The translations under genes and the position numbers were made by a program. This document shows, piece by piece, positions 14,901 through 27,417 of a DNA stretch of 64,000 bases; position 1 is the stretch's first letter; the number at the start of each line of letters is the position of its first letter. Source of the stretch: Phallusia mammillata (Eukaryota > Chordata > Ascidiacea > Phlebobranchia > Ascidiidae); contig QLIY01000177.1 of the NCBI GenBank assembly GCA_003260075.1, positions 80,074 to 144,073 of the forward strand, given 5' to 3'. Under the pieces are notes generated by a model. It searched no databases. It saw nothing but the letters and a program-made list of their open reading frames with translations, and was not told where the DNA came from.

Positions 14901-16781
14901 GTTTGTTCCCAATTTAGCAAGTATTATTTTTAACCTCTGCTTGTACGGCCGGGACAAGATGAAGTCGCAAACTTTCCGACAATCGCTCCTGGATTTCTGG
15001 CAGATGGCGTTGGTACTGGTTCACTCCGCTGCTGAATACGACGAATGCGAGACGCTTGAGTAACATGGCACGTTGTTCTAACTCCTAAAAAGCAAATAAC
15101 GTTGGCTTTCGTTTACTTGGCCCTTAACACACTATACCGAATAATAGTTAATGTGTAAGTTATAAAGATAAATCGCTGACCTGTTCCTTGTTTGAAAAAA
15201 TGTTGAGAGATGTTCCTGTCGTTGTGTTGCGGGTTAGACCGATCCGAACTAACAAAGGGGGGGGGGTTGAGCTGCTTACCAGTTCTGTTATGATCGTTGG
15301 CCAAAGAGACGTAAGATGCTGTGGGGACAATCGGACCAACATAACTCGAAAGCACAAGAAAACCTAAATATAAGCAACTTAAAAATATATTGACTGGAAA
15401 ATATTTTGTACTACGATGTCTTAGTGCATTTACAGTTATAAAACGACTTTCTACAATAAAGAATTAAGATGACGTAATGCGTAAATTCTAAATACGAAAA
15501 AATGTTGACGTGGTAATGCCCTCAGGTTGGAAAATTATTTTTAGTGACGTCACCAGGAGTAAAATAGTGACTGCGACCTCGACAGAGTGCTTTCATGGAT
15601 TTCTTTTAAATACTGCGTTTGTTCCCAATTTAGCAAGTATTATTTTTAACCTCTGCTTGTACGGCCGGGACAAGATGAAGTCGCAAACTTTCCGACAATC
15701 GCTCCTGGATTTCTGGCAGATGGCGTTGGTACTGGTTCACTCCGCTGCTGAATACGACGAATGCGAGACGCTTGAGTAACATGGCACGTTGTTCTAACTC
15801 CTAAAAAGCAAATAACGTTGGCTTTCGTTTACTTGGCACTTAACACACTATACCGAAAGATAGTTAATGTGTAAGTTATAAAGATAAATCGCTGACCTGT
15901 TCCTTATTTGAAAAAATGTTGAGCGATGTTCCTGTCGTTGTGTTGCGGGTTAGACCGATCCGAACTAACAAAAAAGGAAATCAAAATTAAACACAAAAAA
16001 AATAAAATTTATCTGACCATACCACTTTGAATATATTTTTGCAGTAACCAGGAATTTTGATCTCTCGTTTAGTTTTTTTGATCCGTTTTTGCTCCAAGTG
16101 CTTATTTTTTACCCATTAGGTCTTTAAAAGGGGGGGGGGTATAATTTATCTGACCATACCACTTTGAATATATTTTTGCAGTAACCAGGACATTTGATCT
16201 CTCGTTTAGTTTTTTTGGTCCGTTTTTGCTCCAAGTGCTTATTTTTTACCCATTAGGTCTTTAAAAGTCGTTGCGTCGTGCGTCATCAGATGATCAACCA
16301 CATTCATCCACTCATGTGCGCCCTCTGGTGGCATTTTAAAAAATCCGGCACCCAGAAAAAGTTCAAAGGCATCACGTTTCCAAGAACGTCGAGTTTGTTG
16401 AAAGCCACTGACACTTGATAGGAGGCTGACAGCTGCGCGGTAACTCGGGGCAAAGTTCATGCTGAAAGGTGTGGAAAGGTGAACGTTCGATAAAACAATC
16501 ACAAACAACTCTTGACTTGATCACGCGATAATAAGTAACTTGAAGCTCGAAAAATAATGAACAAAGTAAACCTTTTGATACAATAATATTCAAGGACCAA
16601 GGACTGCCCAACGGCATTAACGTGCCCGCATATTTTTAAATATGAAATTGAAAGGTTAATGGGGAGTTATGGTTAGGGGTACAGAAAAATATTTGTGTTA
16701 AATTTAGGATAAATATGTGGTGTGCTTGAACTACGGAAGTCTAGGTACCGTTTACCTGTGGTTTCTCAAATACGGGGTGGT

Positions 16782-16828
<47 letters not shown>

Positions 16829-17756
16829 CGGCGGTCAAGATCGGAATCATTTTATCTTTTTCTTCACTTCCGAATACCAGGTCGAGCAAGTTGGCCAAAT
16901 GCTAAAAAATATAAACCAAATTAAAACCTGACTTGCCAAGCAACTTTATGTTGTGACATACCTGAGCCAACATACGAAGAGCGTTAACACTATGTTCATA
17001 ATTCGGATTTGCTTTTTGGGGCAAAAGCGTCATTGATGGTTGAGGTTGCTGGTTGGGGGATTTTCTTCCAGACAAGATCGGATCAGAGGAGGCAAGTTTT
17101 AAAGCAGAATCTTCCTTTTCAGGATGAGGATCTGTGTATTAAACGACATGTTAGAATGAAAAGTTATTGAGAACAAACAAGAAAAGGTGGATACAGTACT
17201 GCCCCTCTTCAATGTATGGGCTGCTCAGGGTCCCAAGGCCAGCTGCAAAAATCGAAATAACTGTGCTATAAAAATCCCTGAAAAACGGTAATTGCGCATA
17301 CACAGACGGTGATCACCTACGGTTCTTGAGCATGAGTACTATAGAGTATTTTTTTAGATTGAGGTAACTTCTAAAAATAAGCAAAACTGAGGAATAAGAT
17401 AATACTAATATTGACNACGATCGCGTTACATGATTCAATACATTTAATTGTGACTTCCTAACAACAACAAAAAGCGAAATCAATTTATAGCCTACATATG
17501 ATCGACTGAATAAATTAAACTGTGCTTTATTGTAAACTAGAGTGCCGGTTCGTCAAACTGTACTTAAAAAACATAAATTGTAAACATTTTGTCGGGGGGG
17601 GGGCCCACGTTTTTCCCTTACTATTTACCCACTAAGCCACAACCAATATACCATGGCCATATTTTGTCGGAAAATATCCGAAAGCTTACCAAGTAAATCC
17701 ACAGACGAACCAGATTCAGTGAGGTGATGCTGAACTTCGTGTTGTGACGCCGGTAA

Positions 17757-17848
<92 letters not shown>

Positions 17849-18001
17849 CGCGTTTTTCCCTTACTATTTACTCAATAAGCCACAACCAATATAATATACC
17901 ATGGCCATATTTCGTCAACAAATATCCAACTTACCAAGTAAATCCACAGACGATCCAGATTCAGTGAGGTGATGCTGAACTTCGTGTTGTGACGCCGGTA
18001 A

Positions 18002-18040
<39 letters not shown>

Positions 18041-20085
18041 GCCAACCAACCGCCATGTTCAAGCGACGAATCAACGATCGCATTACAGGATTCAATACAT
18101 TTAATCGTGACTTCCTAACAACAACAAAAAGCGAAATCAATTTATTATGTATGGTCGGCTAAATAAATTAAACTGTGCTTTATTGTAAACTAGAGTGTCG
18201 GTTCGTCAAACTGTACTTAAAAAACATAAATTGTAAACATTTTGTCGATTTCCTGACCTACAGCTACACCAAGCCAGAAATGATTGGGTATGCAAACAAG
18301 ATTCACATTAGAAAACAAATGTGTTAAAATGTTACCTTAAGGAAACAATTCATAGAAAATAGAAGGGGGGGGGGTTCTTGCGTATTCGGCAACCAGCTGA
18401 AGAAGAAGGAAATGACAATTTGCACCAAGCTGCCGCCTGCCAGTGGGTGGCGCTGCTGTGTTTCCTGACGTGGCAACTTCATTTGTAGCCAAATTCGCGC
18501 CGGGGGGGGGGCACAAGATTCACATTAGAAAAAAAATGTGTTAAAATGTTACCTTAAGGAAACAATTCATAGAAAATAGAATCTAAAAGCGAATGCCAAG
18601 CACAAGAAATATTACGGAAAACAAAACAAACAAGTCATTACCTGCATTTCTTTCAGTTCCTTCTTGTCTTCGCTGTTGTGTGCACTTCTTGCGTATTCGG
18701 CAACCAGCTGAAGAAGAAGGAAATGACAATTTGCACCAAGCTGCCGCCTGCCAGTGGGTGGCGCTGCTGTGTTTCCTGACGTGGCAACTTCATTTGTAGC
18801 CAAATTCGCGCCAGGTGGTCCTTGCGCCAGGCACTCTCGCACTAACGTTAACATGCTAGAACGTGAATCACGCAAAACCGAAGGTGTTTGACGTTGGATG
18901 TAACGCAAGACAAAGTTGAGGAGACATTCCTGTGAAAAAAAAATCGTTAGTCAGCGTCTCCGATGCAAATACTCCGCAAGTTGAGAAGAGTGAAAATTCC
19001 CACCTCGTTTGGAGTTTGTCTCTTGGTGTTACCGGATAAAGCCGGATAATCAGGTGGCAGTGTGACGACACGCTTCACTAAGCCCAGCACGACGTCACAA
19101 TGAAGAGCTCGGATGCTGCACGTGACGTCGACAAGCTGAAGTTGTTGATCGTTTGGTTGACGAAGGTTGGTGTGTTTTCGTTTCATCGCCGACCGACCAC
19201 GTCGTTCCCAGATGATGGCAAGCGCATTGAAGAGATTTTCGCCGTACTGCAAACATTTGGTGGCGTGCGCACGATTAGTGGAATGATCAAAAGTCGCAAA
19301 ACTATGTTGATCGGATATATTCGCGACAGGTGATATGGCTTTGCGGGTTATACGAAGGTTGTGCCGGTTCGGTAAAAAAATAACGCAGTGGGTTGACGTA
19401 TGAGGTGTCATGACGTGGAAATATGACGAATTTTAGCAACGTCACAGAAATATTTTGAAACAGTTTATTTTATACAAACAAATGTGCTTGTTGTTACATT
19501 TGTTACAAAATGGGACGCATCTGAGAGAAAGTGACCGGGGAGACACATATGACCATTGTAAGTCGCAAATTTGCATTGGGCGGCTTGTTATCTGTGAAAT
19601 TGACCACGATTTATGTGACTTTATTAAGTCCGGCTACATCGTCCGGTACAATACCACAGTTATGTGTCTGCTTTTACCAATGTGTCATATCATAACAAAC
19701 TCCCAAATGGCCCAAAAGAATGAAAGACGGCATTTATTCGCCGGCTCAATGCCCAACAGACAACAGTTGGTCGGATTTACGGAGCACTCCACATCGTAAG
19801 ACCTTGATACTAAACGGCACCGTCTTGTTGGGTCAAGCACGGGCTTTGGCGTGGTGACAGCGATTAGTGGCTCAAATCCGACATGAGGCTGTACGAGTGG
19901 TGAGGTTGGAAAGCACCCGGTCTCAAATGTAAATAAAAACGCCTGTGTTTTCGGGGACAAAGAATTATCAGAAGATACGTCACCTGCAGAGCGATCGGGT
20001 TAAGGAGTTGGAGGACGCCCTGTGAAACTGAATCCTCATCACCCATGGTAACTGTGGTTTGGACGCCAGGTGGCGCTATGAGGTT
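11976..20085 (-). CDS. DOP1: DOP1 C-terminal third, exons 31-44
   Basis: Exons are 19984-20085, 19004-19246, 18642-18929, 17935-18114 (contains a G36 run), 16962-17131, 16756-16901 (contains a G41 run), 16250-16461, 15651-15800, 15280-15363, 13607-13764, 13190-13271, 12689-12889, 12223-12391 and 11976-12049. Landmarks are [139 protein letters not shown] and the terminal [15 protein letters not shown]. These are in the same order as the vertebrate Dopey C-terminus. The exon at 15651-15800 recurs at 14935-15084, after the following exon, and the last exon recurs at 17208-17415. Both are probably misplaced contig copies. Confidence 0.92.
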
Positions 20086-23000
20086 CTGCAAATACACAAA
20101 GAGTTTTATGTCCTTTTTGAAAACAGTATTTCCTGCACTTTTTCTATCCGCGCCTGGGGCTTCGTACAGTATTCGCGTAACACATGTAACCAGGAATATT
20201 TAAAACCCAAAAATACACAATAAAACAGCAATCAAGTTTAACATACATCACTAGATTGAAAGACAAAGTTATAAACTCAAAGAAATAAACAGTTATAAAT
20301 GAACTACACTAATACTGCCCATACCACCTGTGTTTGAAACGTCAAATTTTATAGTTTTTCTTCAATAACCTAGCTGTTACATCATAAAAGTGTAAACAAT
20401 ATTACTTGTTCGGACAAAATAATGCACATTTCGTCATTTGAAAGTTTTCGCATTTTTTTTTTTTGGATATTTCTTCAGTTAATTGTGGTCATGCCCTGTG
20501 ACAAATATTCGCGTAACAGTTGGCATACACAAATTCAAGTCCATTAAGATTTTTACTACATACATATCCAACAGACTAAATATTGAAAAAAAGCCTCGTT
20601 TATTTTATCCTAACATTGGATACTTATTTTTACGTAACAAAAAGACGATGTCACTTATAGTGAACAGTTTGTTGTATGTTAGGTAAAACAAATCTTGGTT
20701 ATATTTTGCATCAATACTTGCGGACACCGTTCTTTTCACGTTTATTGGCCGGACATTGCTCCCAAATTGTTTTTTTTAAACGACACATGATGGATGTGCA
20801 GTTTAAAGTCACGTACGAGGGAATAATAATGATGCGTTCTGACGTATCACCGCAAATGAGCCAATAACGAGCTCCACACAGTCTTCGGCTATTTTTATTC
20901 CATACTCAACCAACCAATGATTATTTGTGGTTTAAAAAATGTCAACAGCATGATGCAAGTTTGTTGAATACCCGAAAAAAATTAAAAAATTAAGTATGTT
21001 TTTTAGGCTCAACTTTATGACGAACCCAGATGATCAAACCCGGTCGATACGGAAACTGTCATGTTTAAGGAGGAGTTTCATCCGCCAATTTGCGGAAGAA
21101 CCCAACCCCCTCCGTTTTAATTTAGCATAATTTAGCCCTAATCAACATTCTTGTGAGATATGCGCACCTGTATTCCTGCGAATTGAAAATCCATAAAACG
21201 AGATTACGTAACAGCAAAAATTAAAATGCATTTGAAAAGAATTTCCTTTGTTTGTTTCACATCACATAAATGTTCGTATTTTTGTAAACAAGTGGTAAAA
21301 AATTAAACAATAATTCTCAAAACAATGCGGATGAATCAACTAACGCGCTTTAAAATACATTGACGTAATTCATTACCAGTTATCCCTTGAAGCAAGTAGT
21401 TTTGAAGCATATTTTCAAAGTGTCTCATGACAAAGGGATTAGATTTACGAAAATGCTTAGTCTGTCAACATAAACTTTGCATTGAACCTTAACGTGATAA
21501 GTGACAGATCAAGCACATCATGTACGATATATGATGTAACAATTCCTAGTATTGCAGTGACAAGCAAACAATGTAAACACACGCTATTCAATTCAAATTC
21601 GACATACTTTAAAATCTTATGTTACCCGAGTACAAAAATGAAAACTTTCAGGTAAAGCTGGTGAGAAATTTTTGCAGTTGGATTGGCTACAGCTAAGAGT
21701 TTGCCACTTATGAAAACAATGGACACGCGAAATGTGAACCGCAGGGCATAATGACGTCAAAATGACAACACACAAGGTCAAAATCACCTCAAAGGAAAAA
21801 ACTTTGCTGAGTCACGAGACATTAATGCAACGTCATTTACAGCGTTTGTGACGTCACGTACCAACAAAAAGTACGCGGGGTAAATTGCAAGATTGGTATC
21901 ACTATAATTTAACATGTTTTTCAATTCTGCTGCCAAAGTTTCTCAGAACCAATTGCTAAAAATTGGTTAGGGTACAAACGACATGTCTTTGTAACACTTG
22001 GATTTGGTCGTGTCAATTTGTTTTGACGAGTTAATGAATGAACAAAAATAAAGTTTCTTGCAAGGTTTAAGAGTTTGGACGCTATAAAATTCTTCGTCAA
22101 GGCATATTTGGTTGTTTGGCACAATACCCAATCTCACCTGTATGGATGAAGGGTATGTCTTGGTCGACTTGTTCCATATCGATGCCAGACACGATAAAAC
22201 CCTTGACAGATTGTTGAGGGAGATTCGCTTCGCCTCAGCCGCCTCCTCCGTAAGTTCGTGATCGTCAACACTGTGTTGCGGCTGAAATGATAAAACTTGC
22301 TTATTGCACGACCGGAATCGCTCGAGGAGATTTTGGCGATCAGATTCAATAGACGCTACTAGAATCGCAAAAATAGTTAGATGCTATTTAAAAAAACTAA
22401 ACAAACGAGTTTAAAGTATTGCGGTTAGCACGGGCGTATACTTTTTTTTGGCTGCGAACATGATTTAAAATGTTGAAAAAAAATCACCACACTCGGCACA
22501 AAGGTTAGAGCATTTGAATTGGCCAAACTTTTCAGCGAAAAACCGCCACCTTAATCCAGTACCATGTCCACATTATAAAACCGAACAGCGTGCATGCTTT
22601 CTGAGGTCGAAACATGCCTTAGGGCGCCAGATTAGGATAATTGATTTCAGGAGTACAGGTACAAACAGGGGACAAATCCCATGTTGTATTTCGAGGTAAA
22701 CGACGCACGACAGGACAAATTACATGGATAAACAGGTATTTTCTGAAATGTCATCGTGGTTGACCCTTTACATTTCCCACATTAAAGTAGAAATCATAAA
22801 TCTAGCTCGCAATAAAAGTGGCTATCTAATATCGTGAGTGACGGTCACGTGCATCGTAAATCACGCAACAAAGGTCAAGTGAAGAAAAATGACAATAATT
22901 TAAAAATGTCCTCGCAACAAGAGGACGTGCACAGGCCCAGTAATCTGCATACAGTTTGACCGGTTTAATCCACTTTTGTCGAGACCTTCGCCTGGTGGCA

Positions 23001-26000
23001 CTTCTTGCTATAATGCTATCGCAGGAAACTATGTGAGAACAATAAAGCGGCGTTAGAGATTATTGGAATGCGTTTAACTGCGATGCGGTGGGTTTGGTTA
23101 GATTTAAGTTGGTAAGATACCGGTTGGTTAGGAAATACCCGTCTGGGCGGGTCTGTCACAAGATGCGTTTATAAACACGATACACAATTACTTTTTTACT
23201 TGAGTGTTATGCGCTTACGTAACATGCTGGTGGGAGATATAGACCGGAAAAATACATTTATGTCGAAAAATATGTCGCATTATAAACAACATACATAATA
23301 TTACAGAAAATATGTAACAAATTCTGACATAAAAACAAGTAGTACCCGCAGTGTGTTGTTTGAGCTGAAAACATTAAACAAACTTCCGAGTGCCGAAAAA
23401 CCAAGAGATGTCGAAGTCTGACTTGCTTGAGCGGGATTGGCTGTTGCCACTAGCGACGGTTTTCGATCAGACGGGTTCGTCAGTCCTGCTGGTGAATGGA
23501 TAAAACCAAAATAAGTAACATTTGGGAAAAGTCACAAATCAAGGCACGCAAAGTTGTGACAAGTTTAACCGCATTATAAAATAGTTTAACGTTAGTTGAC
23601 AGCAAATGCCACCACACGCGTCAACGTCTGTAAGTCCATAAAATAATTATATCAATAAAAAGCGAGTGAGTCACAAAACATGCTGAAACTGCCGGATTAA
23701 GAGTCGTGTCCGTAGACTTGACAGTCAGCTTACAATACTTCGCTTGCAAGCGGCAATACTGCTTTTGCAGATTGTTTCCTTGACATTTTTTTGTTTCTAA
23801 AATTTGTCGAATTTGCGTCAATCCGACATGAGTTGCCCGAACGTTCAAAAAACGTGTTCCACGTAACAGCCCAACGTACGCAATAACAACATGACTGTTT
23901 CGTTACGACGTACAGAACAAATATAGCATAAGTTAAACCAGTTTCACGATCTATGTAAAGTGTCTTGCGTTTAGATGAGCTTTTTTTAGTTTTCGGCCTT
24001 GAATAAACTTTGGTCAAGAAATCCAAGTACCAGATAGCCAAATGTAATTATAACAAGGTAAAAATTTTGTGTATACAGTGAAAACTATACTCTTCACACC
24101 TTATATATTTTATACATAAGATATAGAATCAAAAACTATATATTAAATAAATCATTTCAGATTTCTCGCACACCTATGACGAGCGACGAAGCACCGGAAG
24201 CAGGTAACAACAAGGAGGAATGCGTCAGAGTTCGCAGACTTTGCAGTAGTGACGTCACATAGTCGACTGGAAACCCACCCTGCAAAAAACAATAGATTAG
24301 GGAGAGTACCAAAAGTCACGGGATTTCGATCTTTGTGTGACAAGCGAAACCGAAAAACTGTACCAAAAACCCAAGTTCAGTTGAAGAAAATTTTACTAAT
24401 AGATTCAGATAAATAGGAAATATAGTTCTCCAAAATATTATCATGATGTCTCAGTTGGCCTCATCTTATTTTTGCATTTACTTTAATTACACTATGTTTC
24501 ATGCTGACTTGGCGCAGACAGCTAAAAGGGTCGCACATTTTTCACAGAGAAACACCTTTCTCGCTTTGTCTGTACGTTAGGAAATAAGAAAGACCAACCG
24601 ACGTTTAAAGCTTTAACATTTCCAACCAACGCAAATCATTTAGATAATTAGCAAGCAGCAACAGTATGATAAAGGGTCTTGAAAGGTCTGGCTAGACTTT
24701 ACATGGTCACAGGATGGGGAAAATTACACGCTGGGTTAACGCCACATTCCAGGGTTAAGTCATAGATTAATATCCAGCCATTGTGCAAGTGGGCACGAAT
24801 ACTCGGGTGTTTTTTAACAGTGTGTCTTAATCTTGAGCTGCATGGTAATTTTGGATGGCTAAAGGCAATTTAGCGAATGTTTAAACCGCCATAATCCTAT
24901 AGCTTAATCCCGACTCGACTTCATACGCTTGTAAGGCTATTCAAACAAACGTGTTTATTAAACAAGCAAACTCTTAAGGAAGGAGTTCGACGACCAAACA
25001 CGAGATCTGTTTTGGGTGACGACACTTTTTCGTCACGAATTTACACGGTAGTAGTGTGACGTAATGTCGTGAAATTGCAACGTTGTAAACACACAAGTCC
25101 AGGAAAAGAACTTGCGCGAAGAAAAAAAATCCCGATGTGTTTTCAGAATTGATAGGAGAAATGATCAACAATGTTTTACATTTTTGAAGCATGTTTGATT
25201 GCACGATAGTTCCAACAAATATGATTTCGAAGTAATGAAAATATGCAAGTCAGGCATATTTTTCTTAAGGTGCATTAAACGGGGCAATGATGTTTTTTGT
25301 TGGAATCACCGGGTTTTAACCATTTAAAATACAATAAACTGGAAAAACAAAAACGTGGCAATTTACGGACATTTTTAAACAATGTATGTTACCTATTTTT
25401 TTAGTTACCTTAGCTGTAACAAATACAGTTTTAGATTTTGAAAAAAATGTCAACAGTCTAAAAAAGGTCATCACTAAAAAAGACTTCATGCTTTGGTCGT
25501 ATACATATGCTTTTCTGTACAATATCAGGATTTCTGAAACGTACACTGTGTCAAAATAAGTTTACGGCTGTTGCGTTTTGCTTGTGCCGAATTACCGTCA
25601 AAATCCCATGTAACTTACAAGTAAAAGACTCAAAGCAGTTTGTGTCCACTGGTTATATTTCCGGATCGAAATTTCTATTTTTACCCAAATATATTATTAG
25701 ATTTTTAAACTTTCGAACTTAACAACTTTCGAACAATGAATTTCGACGATAGAGTTTCGAAGGAAATGTTCACAAGTTTCCAGCAATCAGAAAGTGACGT
25801 CAAAATCTGTGACGTCATCGTGTTTTAGTCGCACATACCGATTATCCGATTAAATCTTATCCTTAGTGATTCAAACCTCTGACGTCCTTTGTTACGAAAC
25901 AATGGTCTTAGTTGCTATCGCGAATACCAAGCTTATCTCCTTGCTATTCGATAAATCGTGGTAAACGGTTGAAAACCGACACTGACGGATTACAATGGGG

Positions 26001-27334
26001 GGGGGGGACCTCAGTGATTCAAACCTCTGACGGCCTTTGTTACGAAACAATGGTCTTAGTTGCTATCGCGAATACCAGGCTTATCTCCTTGCTATTTGAT
26101 AAATCGTGGTAAACGGTTGAAAACCGACACTGACGGATTACAATGGCTTTCAGAAACGTTCCAGCAAATTTAAATTCCGGTCAGTTTAATGCCGGGTCAA
26201 TCGTTCAAGTGACCAATTGGGAACGCCCAACATTAGGTTCAGCCATTCCTCGACAGAAGCGAAAACAAAAAGGATTTTTTGAAATGACGGAATCCGTGAA
26301 TGTAATGATTGTTGTCAGCTCAAGGATGAACAAATCCAAATTTGTTTGCTATTTTAACACACGAAAAAATAAATTTAGCTACTAAACAAGTGTTTTTAAA
26401 TCCGATAAGTTGTTCGTAAAGGCTTTCGGGATTTCGCTACCACTACACGATAAACAAAATTATTTTTATTTCAATACTCTTCTTAAGGTTACAGTTTCAT
26501 GTTAGGTTGCGAGTGGTCAAGTCGAGGCAAAAAAGGCCGAGACCTAAAATATTGAGAAACAATAGTACGATCCAGCATTCAAAACACAGCGGGCAATGAA
26601 AGGAATATCTCATTGGCCTGTGTCTTTGAATTCAAACCGCTCATAACATAAAAAACAATCTTTTGAAATTGAAATCAAAAAGAAACATTATTGAAATTGG
26701 TCAAGTCATCAATTGCAACAATTAAGCTTAAATGAAAGGTTGTTGAGATAATTATCACATTCTTTAAAGAAATTACATTATACGGCATAATTATTACTCA
26801 TATTCTGTGTACAGACAACGCCTAAAATGACTGTCATGGAATTTGGAATTGCCGAATCATGTTTCTAAACTAGTGAAATATTCGTAATTGTATAGAGAAA
26901 AAAATGATCAGCAGGTAATAAGAAAAACTTTCGGGCCAAAAGCAATTTCGTGCCAAAAACTAGTTATAAATAATAGTTATAAAGCGAAAATTTGAAACCA
27001 CATTTTATCTTACCCAGTAATAAGATTTTCGTAGAATTAAAGAATGACATATAGTCTGAAAAACGATTTTTCGAACATGTCGAGCGCCCAGACTGAATAG
27101 TTGTTTTTGACTTAAGTTTGAAAAGTTGTTTATAGTTGTATTTTAAAATAGAATTTTCAACCTTTTTTCAGTGTACATACGTTGAGAAAATAAGCAAACT
27201 TAAAAAAGTATTGTTTGCTAGGTTTTGTTGTAGGCAAACACGCTTTTACGCTGTGCAAGTTTCAGGACTAAAAACAGACATAGATCCTCTAGAACAGTGG
27301 TTCCCAACCTGGGGTTCGCGGACCCCCAAGGGGT

Positions 27335-27417
<83 letters not shown>

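Noticed and set aside
16717-16931. plus-strand polyglycine proteins
   Set aside because: They arise from the G41 run, which is probably a filled gap inside a minus-strand exon; the same applies to the frames at 27136-27441 and 36085-36375.
19100-19333. plus-strand 77-codon frame
   Set aside because: It is a shadow of the DOP1 exon 19004-19246.
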